Source of the DNA: Tolypeutes matacus
Lineage: Eukaryota; Chordata; Mammalia; Cingulata; Chlamyphoridae
DNA length: 64,000 nucleotides
Direction: 5' to 3'
NCBI GenBank assembly: GCA_026826555.1
Contig: JAKSZT010020895.1
Coordinates: 2,962,766 to 3,026,765, forward strand
The stretch's first letter is position 1; the number at the start of each line of letters is the position of its first letter. Shown piece after piece: positions 11,153 through 23,440 of this stretch. Position numbers and translations under genes: made by a program. Below the pieces are notes generated by a model. It worked only from the letters and a program-made list of their open reading frames with translations. It ran no database searches and had not been told where the DNA came from.

Positions 11153-11839
11153 TGTCAAAACAATTCCAATGCCCTGAAAAAGCCCTATATTCCATCTATT
11201 CTATTGTTCCCCTCCCTGCCCATCAGGACCTATATAACCACTAAGTTTCACTTTTTAGAGAATAAGATTCATAGTTACTTGCAATAATATTGACAGCTTG
11301 ACATATTGGTTTGTTTTCTTTTATTAGGTACTGCTTATGTTCTCGAGAAACTCTTGCCCCTCTATTTGAGAACATAGCATGACTCTCCAGGATGGGAGTT
11401 TAATATTTTCTTCTTTATTTTGTGGGTCACCATCGACTGACAAAACACACTATGACAAGATGATCACTTACATATCCCAAAGAAGCCTTCCCCAGATGCA
11501 CCCTGTCCTGTATGCACCCCCACACACATCCAACACCGTACACTAGTTATCCTCCCCTGTGATATTTGTGAAAAGAATATTCCCAACTTTGTAGTTTTAA
11601 CAAGAGACCTGCAAATACCCAGAGTTCACCAGCTCCTTCCTTTGACCCTACCCCCATTCCATGGATAGTCCAAACCAAATCCCTCATCACACCCTGCTCC
11701 CAGACCAACACCACCAAACCCAATAGTTTCATGCCCATCAACTGTACAACTACACCCTTCAAATTTATCATGGATTTTGCCCATATGAGCAAAATCTATG
11801 ATAAATCTCTTTCTGTCTCCTGTAAACCTATAATCCAGA

Positions 11840-14800
11840 CTCTAGCTCTGTGGGTCTGCTCAATTTGCTTAATTCATATCAGTGAGGTCATGTAGTATTT
11901 GTCATTCAGTGCCTTGCTTAATTTACTTAACATAGTCTTCAAAGTGTTATGTTATCCATGTGTAAATATTGCACTCCTCTGACAGCTTAGTAATATTCCA
12001 TTGTATGTATATACCACAATTTGTTTATCCATTCATCTGTTGATGGGCATCTGGATTGCTTCCAACTTTTGGCAATGGTGAATAAAGCCACTATGAACAT
12101 TGGGGTGCATGTATCTGTTTGTGTCCTTGCTTTCAATTCTGGCTATATACCCAGCAGTGGGATTGCTGAAGCATATGTAAGTTGTATAAGTAGCTTTCAA
12201 AGGAACTGTCCTTCACAATCGCTGAACCATTCTACATTTCCACCATCAGTAGATAAGGGTTCCCTTTCCTCCACACCCTCACCAACAATTGTAGTCCTCT
12301 GTGTGTTTTTTGGGGGGTGGCCAGTATTATAATGGGTATAAAATGAAACTTCATTGTAGTTTTGGTTTTCATTTCCGTGATAGCTGGTGATGTTGACCAT
12401 CTTTTCATGTGCTTTTGTTCATTTGTATTTCTTCTTTGGAGAAGTGTCTATTCAAATCACTTGCCCATTTTTTAAATGGGTTGTTTGTCTTTTCATTTTA
12501 GAGACTTAGGATTTCTTGATAAATGCTAGATATTAAGCTCCTATCAAATAGAAGGTTAACAAATATTTTCTCCCATTGTGTAGGCTGTCTTTTCACTTTC
12601 TTGACAAAGTCCTTTGAAGTTCAAAAGATTTTAATTTTGAGGAGGTCCCATTTATCATTTTTTCTTTTGTTGCTAGTGCTTTAGGTGTAAAGTTTATGAA
12701 ACCATTACTTACTACAAGATCTTTTAGCTCCATCCTTACATTATCTTCCAGGGTATTTATGGTCTTGGCTCTTATATTTAAATCTTTGATCTATCTTGAG
12801 TTAATTTTTATATAGGGTGTGAGATAGTGATCCTCTCCCATTCTTTTGGAAATGGATATCCTGTTCTCCAAGCACCTTGTTGAAGAGGCCATTCTCTCCC
12901 AGTTGAGTGGCCTTGGTGGCCTTGTCTAATATCAGTTGACCATATACATAAGGATTTATGTCAGAACTCTCAGTTCAGTTCTGTGCCATTGGTCAGTATG
13001 TCAATCTTTGTGCCAATACCATGCAGTTTTGACTACTGTAGCTTTCTAGTATGATTTAAAGCAAGGTAGTGTTTTTCCTTCTATTTCATTTTCCCTTTTC
13101 AATATGACTTTGGGTATTTGGGGTCCTTTGCCCTTCCAAATAAGTTTCATAGTTAGCTTCTCCAATTCATTTTAAAATGGTGTGGTAATTTTTATTGGGA
13201 TTGCATTAAGCCTGTAAATCAGTTTGTGTATGACAGACATCTTAATGATGTTTAATCTTCTTATCCATTAGCAGGGAATATTCCTCTAATTATTTAGATC
13301 TTCTTTAATGTCCTTAACAATGTTTTTTGGCTTTCTGCATACAAGTCCTTTACATCTTCAGTTGAGTTTATTCCCAGTATTTGATTCTTTTAGTTGCTAT
13401 TGTGAATGGGATTTTTTTCTTGATTTCACCCTCAAATTCAAATTGCTCATTATTGGTGTACAGAAATCCTACTGATTTTTGTGCATTGATCTTAACCTGT
13501 CACTCTACTGAACTTGTTTATAAGCTCTAGAAGCTTTGTTATAGATTTCTCAAGGTTTTTTAGGTATAGGATCAAGTCATCTGCAAATAATGAAATTTTT
13601 ACCTGTTCATTTCCAAATTGGATTCCTGTTATATCTTTTTCTTGCCTAAGTTCTTGAACAAATATTTCTAAAGAAATGTTAAATAAGAGAGGTGACAGTG
13701 GGGCTCCTTGTCTTGTTCCAGATCATAGAGGGAAAACTTTTAGGATTTCAACATTGAATACTATGTTAGCTGTTTTTTTTTTTTTTTTTTTTTCGTATAT
13801 TTTCTTTATCATATTGAGGAAGTTTCCTTCCATTCCTTTCTTTGAAGTGTTTTTATCTGGAAAGGGTGCTGTATTTTGTCAAATGCTTTTTCTGCATCAA
13901 TAAAGATGACCATGCAATTTTGTTCTTTCGATCTGTTAATGCAGTGTGTTACAGTGACTGATTTTCTAATGTTGAACTATCCTTGCATACCAGGCATGAA
14001 TCCCACTTGGTCATGGTGTATAATTCATTTGATGTGTTGTTGAGTACGATTAGCAAGTATTTGTTGAGGATATTAGCATATAGGTTTATTAGAGAGATTT
14101 AGTCTGTAGTTTTCTTTTCTTCTGGCATCTTTATGTGCTTTGGTATTAGGGTGATCATTGGCATCATAAAATTAGGCAATTTTCCCTCCACTTTTATTTT
14201 TTGGAAGAGTTTAAACAAGACTGGTATTAGTTCTTTCCAGAATGTTTGGTAGTATTCACCTGTGAAACCATCTGGTCCTGAGCTTTTCTTAGTTTGGAGG
14301 TTTTTGATGACCAAATCAATCTAGTTACTTGTGATCAGTCTGTTGAGTGCATCAGTTTCTTCTTTTGTCAATGTTGGTTGCTTGTGTGTTTCTAAAAATT
14401 TGTCCATTTCATCTAAGTTATCCATCTTGTTGGTATACAATACTTCAAAGTAATCTCTTGTGGTACTGTTTATTTCTGTGGAGTCAGTGGTGATATCTCC
14501 TTCCTCATTTATTATTTGATGTATTTGTATCTTCTCTCTTTTTTTCTTTGTTAGTCTGGTTAAGGGTTTTTCAAGTTTATTAGTCTTTTCAAAGAGTCAG
14601 CTTTTGGTTTTGTTAATTTTTTCTATTACTTTCTTATTTTCAATTTCATTTAGTTCTGTTCTGATCTTTGATATTTCCTTTTTTATACATGCTTTGGGAT
14701 TAGTTTCCTGTTCTTTTTCCAGATGTGCATGTAGGCCTTTGATTTTAGATCTTTGTTCTTTTTAAAAACAGGCGTTTATGGCTATAAATTTCCCTTTGAG

Positions 14801-15930
14801 CACTGCTTTTGTTGCATCCTACAGGTTTTGATATGTTGTGCTGTCATATTCATTCATTTCAAAGTAGTTACTGATTTCCATTGTAATTTCATCCTTGATC
14901 CACTGATTGTCTAATAGTGTCTTGATTAACTTCCATATATTTGTGCCTAATCTGGCTCTCTGTCCTTTACTGATTATCAGCTTCATTCCACTGTGTCAGA
15001 GAAATTACTTTGTATAATTTCAAACTTTCTGAATTTATTGACAGTTTTTCTATGACCTAACACATGGTCTGTCCTGGAGAATGATCCATGTGCACTCGAT
15101 AAGAATGTATATCCTGTTGTATTTGAGATCCTCTAATATATTATTCAAGGTCTCTGTTTCTTTATTGATCCTATTTTGAGATGTTATGTCTAATGGTAAT
15201 AATGTTGTATTAAAGTCACCCACTATAATTGTAGAAGCATCTATTTCTCCACTTAGTTTTTCCAATGTTTGCCTCATGTATTTTGAGACACCCTTGTTAA
15301 GTGCAGAAATGTTTATGATTGTTCTTTCTTCTTGATGGATTACCACTTTAATTAATATATAGTTTCCTATTTGCCTGTTATAATAGTTTTGCATTTAAAG
15401 TCTATTTTGTCCAATATTTGTATAGCTACTCCTGCCCTTTTTAGATATTGTTTGCATGTAAAATTGTTTTCCAACCATTCACTGTCAACCTCCTTGCATC
15501 CCTGGGTCTAAGGTGAATTTCTTGTAGATAGCATATATATGGGTCATGTTTCCTTATCCATTTTGCCAATCTCTGTCACTTGATTGGAGAATTTAATCCA
15601 TTAACATTTAATGTTACTACTGTCAAGGAATTACTTTCATTAGCCAAATTTTCCCTAGGTTTGTATATGTCATATGTTGTTTTATTTCTCCTTTAATCCT
15701 TTTAGTTATTCTTACCAATAATCTTATTTCCTACAATTTCCTCCAATGCTCCCTATCCTGTTTTTTCCTTTCAAACTAAAAAATTTCCTTTAGTATTTCT
15801 TGAAAGGCAGGTTTCTTGTTGACAAACTCTCTTAATATCTGTTTACCTGTGAATATTTTGAACCCTCCCTCATTTTTGAATGCCAGATTTGCTGGATAGA
15901 GAAATCTTAGCTAGAAGTTTTTTTTCTTTT
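11840..15930 (-). pseudogene. L1 ORF2 (endonuclease/reverse transcriptase), decayed
   Basis: ORF2 makes the endonuclease and reverse transcriptase that copy L1 RNA into nicked DNA. Broken frames show the landmarks in order on the minus strand. The endonuclease part is at about 15394-15050 and contains VGDFNTTL. The reverse transcriptase entry KKSSGPDGFTGEYYQTFW is at 14314-14099. The active-site FADD motif is encoded at 13576-13587 (reverse complement), flanked by [10 protein letters not shown]. The C-terminal region lies around 12400-11850. Stops and frameshifts separate all of these blocks, so no protein of useful length is possible. The reading-frame ends are approximate. Confidence 0.85.
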
Positions 15931-15946
15931 ACACCTTAACTATGTC

Positions 15947-16703
15947 TTACCACTGCCTTCTTGTCTCCATAGTTTCAGATGAGAAATCAGCACTTAATCT
16001 AATCAAGATTCCCTTGTATATGATTGACCTCTTTTCTCTTGCTGCTTTCAATATTCTTTCTTTTTCTTTAGCATTGGACAATTTGACAAGTATATGTCTT
16101 GGGGTAGGACTGATCAGATTTATAGTGTTTTGGTGAACATGCTTCCTGGACAAGTACGTACATGTCCTTCGAGTCAGGAAATTTTCAGCCATTATTTCCG
16201 CTAACACTTCTTCTGCTCTCCTCCCCTACTCTCCTCTGTCTGGAATGCCTATAATATGTATATTTGAGTGTTTCATGTTGTCATTCAAATTCCTAATTCC
16301 CTTCTGGATTTTTTTCTATCTTTTTATTTCTCTGTTATACTATCTGTTTGATTTCAGACGTACTGTCTTTGACATCACTAATTATTTACTCTGCTTGTTC
16401 ATATCTGCTGTTATGTGCTTTGAGTGTAGTTTTGATTTCTTGTATTGTACCATTGATCACCATCATATCTATTATATTTTTACGTATGCTTATGATTTCT
16501 TCAGTATGTTCCCCCAGTGTCTTCTTAATATCCTTTATCTCTTTCTTCACTTCATTAAGTTGATTTATGTTATTTGTTTGGACATCCTTGAGTAGTTGTA
16601 ACATGTTCTGCATCTCCTCCTGTTTTTCAGTTTGTTTGTTAGACTGAGCCATGTCTTCCTCTTCCTCAGTATGGCTTTTAAATTTTTGTTGGTGTCTAGG
16701 CAT
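15947..16703 (-). pseudogene. L1 ORF1 (RNA-binding protein), decayed
   Basis: Two partial minus-strand frames cover ORF1. At 16703-16386 is a charged, coiled-coil-like N-terminal part (KEEMQ, EVKKEIKDIKKTL, rich in K, E and Q). At 16207-15947 is the C-terminal RNA-binding part with PRHILVKLSNAKEKERILKA and ending ADFSSETMETRRQW. This order is typical of the L1 RNA chaperone. A frame change and missing sequence separate the halves. Confidence 0.85.
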
Positions 16704-16709
16704 CTGTTT

Positions 16710-18340
16710 ATCTTGGTGTACTTATTTCTTTGGTTAGCTTTTCTTTCTACTCTAGGGTTTTATTTTGTTTTTGGATGTAGGGGGCAAGTTTCTTTTTTGA
16801 CACTCAGTTCCTCTTCTTCTATGTCCTTGCAATTGTCTGTGTTCTATTGAAAAAAAAATTAGGCCCAGAGAAAAGAAAATAAATAAGAAGAGAAAAAGAA
16901 TAATAGTAATAATAAGAAGAAAGGTAGAAGAGGAACTGTAGAAAAACTCAGAAAATAAATAAGTAATATGAGCAAAAAATAAAAAAGTACAAAGGAATAA
17001 TAATAAAAAAGGTGGAATAAAAATATTAAGCAAGGAACAAAATTGAGAAAAAAATAGAATGAATTAAAATGCTGGAATGATTGAAGAGAAGATAGGAAAA
17101 GAAAAACAAAAACCAAAAAATGACCAAACAAAATGTGGTGGAATCACAGAAAAACAACAGAAAAGAGAAGACAGAAAAATGCAGGAAGGAAAAGAAATAA
17201 ATCGGTAGAAAAAATAAGTAAAAGAAAAAGTAAAGAAACAAAGAAATGGGAAAGACAACAAATAAGAAACAAAACAACACCAAAAAAAAAAAAAAAAAGA
17301 AAAGAAAAAAAACACACACAAGCAACAACAACAACAAAAACAGGAAACAGCCTTCCCTCTTAACCCATTAAGGTACTTCTCATGCTTGCTCTTCAACCAG
17401 TCATCTTTCAACATGATCTCTGCATGTGATGTACCAGTTATTAGCATAGAAAAAAAAAAGAAAGAAAAAAAAGGAACCAATTGAAATGAAATTATAAAAA
17501 AATAACACATCTAAGAAAATATAAAACAAGGAAAAAGCTGTCTATATGTTCCATGTAATAAGGTACCAGCTGAGTTCCTGATTAACCTGGTAGATCATTC
17601 TCTATGAGACCCAAGAATTGAAACAGGGACCTTGTATATACCAGACAGAAATTCATCCATTGACCTACACTAGATCCACAGACTAAGCAGGCTTCACAAA
17701 ACTTATCTGGCTCTATCCACCCCCTTTCTCTAAGACATGTTAAGCTTCTAACTGTTTGCCAAGCCTGGCTATTTAGGTACCTGTCTCCCCACCCCCTACC
17801 TTGGTTCCTCTCTCTCTCAGGTTGGCTGGATGTGATAGTCTGCCTGATCAGATTTCCTCTCCCAGCTCCCTGCAGCTGCCTCAGTGCTGGTTGGTCAGGG
17901 ACTCTACAAGATTCAAACGGGCTTAGCTGGCCAAACTTACTGAGAAGAAAACACTTTCCACCCTCCATCAGACCCTCTTCTTCCTGGGAAATGCTCTGTC
18001 CCACTTCTTTGGTTGCAGTGAGTCAGGGGCTTTACCGGGGCTATTTGACTTGATGTCATTTTCAGCCACAGAGGCAAATAGCTCAGTGTTTTCCTTTGGC
18101 TTCTTTATCTGTCTAGTTCCCTCCTGGATGATGCTTAACACTTTCCCATTTTATGTATCTCCAAAGCAGCTCCCTCGGAAAGGTTTTTGCTTGTTCTCCA
18201 GTCTGTTTTGGGAGGTAGTTGGACTCTGCCTACTTATTTTGAAGCTATTTTCCCAGAAGGGCTTGTATTATTTTTTAAAACCCTTACATTTTTCTGATAA
18301 ATTATCATTTTCAGTGATATACAAGTAGATGAGATAATGA
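16710..18340 (-). other. L1 5' UTR region, with purine-rich tract
   Basis: This lies upstream of ORF1 on the minus strand. Positions 16850-17500 are almost pure A with G on the plus strand (pyrimidine on the L1 sense strand), which gives long meaningless open frames rich in F, L, S or K. Positions 17570-18060 are GC-richer, as expected for an L1 promoter region. The exact 5' end is not certain. Confidence 0.55.
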
Positions 18341-21300
18341 TCAACTAAATTCAAACTTGAACTGTGTTAAATTGAATTTGTATTGTATTTGCTTAGAATC
18401 TATATGATTTTCTTTAATTCCTGTATGAAATGTGTGGCTCTCCAATGATTCTAACTAATGCCCTGTGATGGGGGTGGGGGTTGGATTTACATTTTCTTAG
18501 TATTGATATTCTGTAGTCATTTCTCTTGTCTTATCAGAGATGGAGTGATTAGCTCTTTATTGTCCAGACCAAATCATCTTCAAAATTGGGCAAATATCTT
18601 CAGGAAGCAACCAATTCTGGATTTTAGAATGTTCATCAACTCCAATTTTATTACTTAACTCTCATGCAACTGCCAAAAACTCAGCTGGTTTTTCTCTCCA
18701 GCACGGCCCTGTGTCTTGGAAGCAGTTAGTCTTGCAGATATGCAAGAACCTAGGTTTGGAAATAATTACTTTCAATTCAATTTTCCCTAGGGGGATTTTA
18801 ATAAGTTCCAGTTTGTATTCTCAGTGAGGTACTTTTGGCTGTTGATTTTTTGTTTCCTAAATACTGGCAGACTGCTGCATCTGCTCAAGTTTTTAGCCTT
18901 GGATATCACTCAAGTATAGACTTTGGCAATGATCTTTTGGGATAAAATTGGCCACTTTTTTGAAATCCATAATTTTTACATTTTGAAACCATTCTAGTGG
19001 TTTCCTTCATTTTTTCCACCTACAGAAACAACAATCTACTGGAGCTAATACCAAATTCTCATCATTGACCAAAAGTGTGATATAGCAAATGACCACAACA
19101 AAAACACGTATAGGAATTGTGTCACCTCTGAAAGGCTTTCTTCTCTCTTTAATTTTAATCTCTCTAGTCATCACTGCTTCTGCAATAATCTCTTATTTTA
19201 CATCTAAGAAATGTCCTTGATTCACATTGGCTTTGACCAAACTACCTGGGCTACCTAGAGCAACTTCAGGTCACCACCAGAAAGAGAGGTAACAGTCTTG
19301 TATATATGTCCTCCTCTCTTCTATAGTTGTGTTTGACTTAATAGATATATTTTCTTTAAACATTCTCTTATTTCATATTATTGTAGTAGTTTTGTTTTTC
19401 TTATCAAATTGTCACTTAAATGCCATCCTGCACTATTGTTTTCTAAACAGATGTGAAGATAATATATTAGTACAAAAAAATAAAACAGATTTCTTGTTAG
19501 TTTAATATTCAAATTATAAAAATTTTCTAAAATATATGTAATTTTCTGCCCCCAAAATTACTTAACCACAGATGTAGTTTATCCAATTACAGATATCCTT
19601 TTCTATAGAAATCTCTTTAGCTTTTTCTGTTACCAATTCAAGTTGTTTTTCCATTATCCTTTACACATTTCAACTCTACTTTCCTTAATAAAGAGTAAAT
19701 TCAAAAAGATGTACTTTCCTTATATTTCCAAAATTATGTACTATATTTATTGAAAGAATAAATCATCTTGATGGTCTAGAGGACATGTTGTCAGAAATCT
19801 AGATTTTTTTTTCTTTAAATGGGTGTTATTTAATTACATTTTTATAATTAAGTACTTTTTAGAAAGTCAGGTATGCCATTGTTTTCAAGGCTGCCATTTT
19901 AGTATTTAATATTTCACTCTCAAAGTTTATATGAAGAAAGTAAGATGTAAATTTTAACTCAATGGATACATATGATGAGCCACTTGCTAATTATTCAGCA
20001 AATCAGAGGTAGTAAACCATGTTGTCATCAGTCAGTGGTCAACATTCTATCTTGATTCTTGTTTTGGATAGAAATTGAGAGCACCAGTTTTATCTCTTTA
20101 AGGAAAGAGATATTTTCTATAGATTAAAATACTTCAAAAAACATTGTTTCTACTAACTTTTAAACTCCACTCTAAGAATTATACTTCATCATAATGTCAA
20201 CATTTTAGGTTTCACAGTAGATGCTGCAGTGAGACTTTTAATTTTTTTAATGATGAAGGTACCCAATTAGTATCTTCTCTGCAAGAATTCCTAGGATCCT
20301 ACACCAGTTCTCAGCAAATATTCTCCCTTTATTAAAGAGCAAGGATAAATTGATAATGATGTGGAGACAAACATATTTTGCTTCACAAAGAAAATTAGAT
20401 ACTCAATTGAGTGACCAGATTTCTGAAAAGAACAATATACATTTAAGATTAGAGATCAATAATTTGAATTTGTAGAATGTAAGTGGGCTGAACGCAGACA
20501 TTTTTCTTTTTAATTTGTAGGAAAGTCAGAAAAACATGTTTGAAAGTTCCCCTGTATGCTGATTAGAGATAGAAATTCATTGGAATTTCCACATTTTATC
20601 AAACATTCTTAGATTTTAATGTGAACAAGGAATTCACAGTAAGTAAGTGAAGCATCATTAGAGGTTAGAAAGAAAGACATATTTTATTTAAGATATAATT
20701 TATATTACATTTTTGTTTATAATATGAAAGGAAAATTTCACAAGGTAGAAACAAGAGAGTATTTTTAGCATTTTATTGTTTTTATATAAAGTTATTACAA
20801 TGGTACCCATTCCATTCTCAATGAGATCATATTATTAATATAATTAAATTCAGAATTAGAAATAATTTCTATATTTGTGTAACTCATGATTAATATTTAA
20901 TATGCATATGTAAAATATTTATGAATTTCTCTATTAGAGTGGCACCATGAAAAAAATTATCAATTATTTCTGTTAAAACACTGGGTACATATTACTTTAC
21001 ATTTAAAAGGGAAGGATTGAGAACTTAAATATTACTGGATATAAAATAGTATTTCTTACAGTGCTATAATACATTTGAAACTGGTTGAATAATTGAGAAA
21101 AATCATTTGCAACTTCATGGAAAATTCCAACTTATATATTAATTCTGATTCACATTGTGTTAAAATTCATAAAAGCTCATTCCATTGAAATAGTTCTAAT
21201 TGACCATAACATGGAACAGAAAGACCAACTAGAAATAGAATCTTCAGAATATATCTGAATTTTAAAAATTCAGACCTGATTAGCTGCGTTAAGTTCAAGT

Positions 21301-21883
21301 ATACAGGAAAGATATATAACAGAGAAGGAAACTGAGCAGGAGATTATTTTCACTATAGAGGAATAAGCCAAGCTAATCTAAAAAAAAAAAAAAAAAGTTT
21401 TCTTGTGGATTCAGTAAGATTGCAGGAACTGCTTTTGGTTTTATTTAAAACTTTAAATCAGAGAAACTTACAGATAAATGGAAAAGGAAATATTAAAGCC
21501 ATGGTGTTATAAAGTAAAGAAGATCTGAAAAGAGAATTTAGAAGATGAGTAGCTACATGTGGGTAATATCATAAATAGGATTAAGCTTGTGCTTCATAAA
21601 AGCATGGGACAAAAAAAGGTCTGAAATGGATGATGAAATGCATACTACTGATGATTGAAGGCAAGCACTTGATACCCAAATATTTCATATATATTCCCAC
21701 TTCTTAGAGATGGAGAATGAAACAATATAGATTACCATGTAATGTTAGCAAAAAGATAAGCATTCAAATCACTAACTTGGCTCTTTCATATCACTTTTAA
21801 ATCTGTACTCAGCAAAGCCTTCTATACTTACAAATAATTACCTATTTTTCCCAAATATGATGTAATTCAGAAGGTATTTAACC
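18341..21883. other. AT-rich intergenic DNA upstream of the OR pseudogene
   Basis: No gene or clear repeat is recognised. There are no open frames with family resemblance. In a working receptor gene the upstream non-coding exon and promoter would be expected somewhere in this stretch. I cannot point to them. Confidence 0.5.
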
Positions 21884-22791
21884 ATGAGGAACCAAACAAT
21901 GGTGACGACATTCATTCTTCTAGGACTGACAGATGAACCCAACTGGCAAATTGTCATTTTCCTTTTTCTAACACATATTTTTGAGCATCACTGGAAATCT
22001 GATGATCATCTTTCTCACCTTGGTGGATTCCCACCCCACATATTTCTTCCTTTGGAATTTCTCCTTCTTAGAAATCTCATTGACATCTGCCTGATCCTTA
22101 GATTTCTGGTCAGCATTGAGACTATGGATAAAACAATTTCCTATGAGGCTTGTTTATCTCAATTACTTTTTCTCATCTTCTTTGGTGCATCAGAGTTTTT
22201 CCCTTTGGCTGCCATGACCGCTATGTGGCCATCTGCAAACCCCTTCATTATGCAACCAATATGAGCAGCAAAGTGTGCACCCAGGTGGGCCTTGCCTGTT
22301 GGTTGAGTGGGTTGTTAGTAATCTCTCTGGGACTTACCATGGGTCTGAGATTGGAATTCTGTGATGCCAATGTTATTGACCACTTTGCATGTGATTATTC
22401 TCCTGTCCTGAAACTCTCCTGCACAGATACACAGGTCATAGAATTGTTAAGTTTTATCTTAGCCATTGTCACACTTCTGATTACATTGGTCCTGGTGATA
22501 CTCTCCTATGCACACATCATAGGAACAATTCTGAAGTTCCCTTCTGCCCAGCCGATGTGAAAGGCTTTTTCTACATATTCCTCTCACATGATTCTTTTAC
22601 CTTTTTTTAATGGCAGTTGCATTTTCATGTATATTAAACCTTCTGCAGAGGAAAGAGTATCTTTAAACAAGGGGGTGGCAGTAGTCATCACTTCAATTGC
22701 ACCAGTCTTAAATCCTTTTATATGTGCTTTAAGAAATAAACAAGTAAAACAAGACTTGAATGATATATATATATTTAAAGTGTCTTCATGA
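21884..22791 (+). pseudogene. OR6C-like: OR6C-like olfactory receptor pseudogene
   Basis: The start [20 protein letters not shown] has an N-glycosylation site (NQT) and the family's FILLGLTD opening. Later parts show KPLHYATNMSSKVC, the CDANVIDHFACDYSPVLKLSC loop with its cysteines, and [14 protein letters not shown] near the end. It is broken by at least five lesions. There is a one-base insertion at about 21981-21983 (after FLTHIF), an in-frame loss of three codons in the DSH...PMYFF segment at about 22033, and a one-base loss near 22093. About 7 bases are lost at 22214-22220, removing SY of the MSYDRY motif. A TGA at 22558 replaces the ERKKAFSTC entry. The C-terminus is also degenerate. 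The length (about 908 bp) fits a single coding exon of roughly 310 codons. It lies on the opposite strand to the intact receptor about 34 kb away. Confidence 0.95.
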
Positions 22792-23337
22792 CCTTAAAAT
22801 ACTAGATTTGCCTTTTATAGCATTATACCTCTACACCTTATTGAAAATTGCATCATATATCAACTACCCTTTTAACATATTCCTTTATTTTATTTTCATG
22901 TGAAGATAATGACTCAAGTCAACCAGAAGCAGCCTTCTAGTGCTACAATGTTAGATACCTTTGTTCATTGTTGGACTCATTTAATTCTTTAACTTAATTC
23001 TTTGATTTTGTTTAACTTCAAGATATTCCACTATGAATTCATTTCAGAAATAGAATATCTCCATGTTTTTCTGTTGTGCCCACAAAAAAAGTCCATCTGT
23101 GAAACATACAAGTATTAATTTTTTTAAGCCTCTTGGAATGATTTCTTTCTTATATCATATTATGTATATATTTTAACATAATATATGGTGTTTCCAGAAA
23201 TATGACAATGAACTTCAGTAAAAGTAGTCATATTCAGACTTAATGAAGATATCTAAAAATCTCCAAATCTTTTGTTTATCAGTAAACCTAAGGAGGCTTT
23301 TTCATTTAAGATAGAGTGCTTTATGTCAGAAGCTAAT

Positions 23338-23440
23338 TTAATTTGTCTAGGTAGATTATGCAAAGTCACACAGCAAGTAAATGCTAGATCTAAAATTTGT
23401 ATCTAGGTTTTAGAATTCAAATCATATTGCCTTTATGTGA
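23338..23440 (-). repeat. MIR fragment
   Basis: The block GCAAAGTCACACAGCAAGTAAATG is the reverse complement of the conserved MIR core, followed by the expected decayed continuation. It is an ancient SINE shared by all mammals. Confidence 0.7.

Larger units (their letters stand above)
9197..11156. mobile_element. Composite retroinsertion: L1 3' end joined head-to-head to a CSNK2B retrocopy
   Basis: The host L1 3' UTR reads TGCAGAACAATTC at 9184-9196 and TGTCAAAACAATTC at 11153-11166, an imperfect duplication of about 13 bp. Immediately inside it are poly-T (9197-9207) on the left and poly-A (11144-11152) on the right. So there are two poly(A) tails pointing outward. The left part is a minus-strand L1 3' end and the right part a plus-strand CSNK2B 3' end. 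Both are 5' truncated and meet near 10742. The simplest reading is one integration that used two RNA templates. Two successive nested events are the alternative. Confidence 0.65.
8828..18340 (-). mobile_element. Nearly full-length L1, decayed, interrupted by a composite insertion
   Basis: Read on the minus strand this is an L1 in normal order: GC-richer 5' UTR (about 18340-16710), ORF1 (16703-15947), ORF2 with endonuclease, reverse transcriptase and C-terminal part (about 15930-11840), 3' UTR (11780-11167 and 9196-8880) and A-tail (poly-T at 8828-8907 on the plus strand). The 3' UTR is split by 9197-11166. The pieces at 8880-9196 and 11167 onward join into one continuous 3' UTR when compared with 7260-7300. 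Both reading frames carry many stops and frameshifts, so it is not expected to be active. The 5' end is approximate and I found no clear target duplication. Confidence 0.8.

Noticed and set aside
17064..17510. 148-codon minus-strand open frame
   Set aside because: It is the reverse of the A-rich tract in the L1 5' UTR. Strings of F, S and C come from composition, not selection.
17582..18004. 140-codon minus-strand open frame
   Set aside because: It sits in the L1 5' UTR upstream of ORF1 and resembles no known protein.
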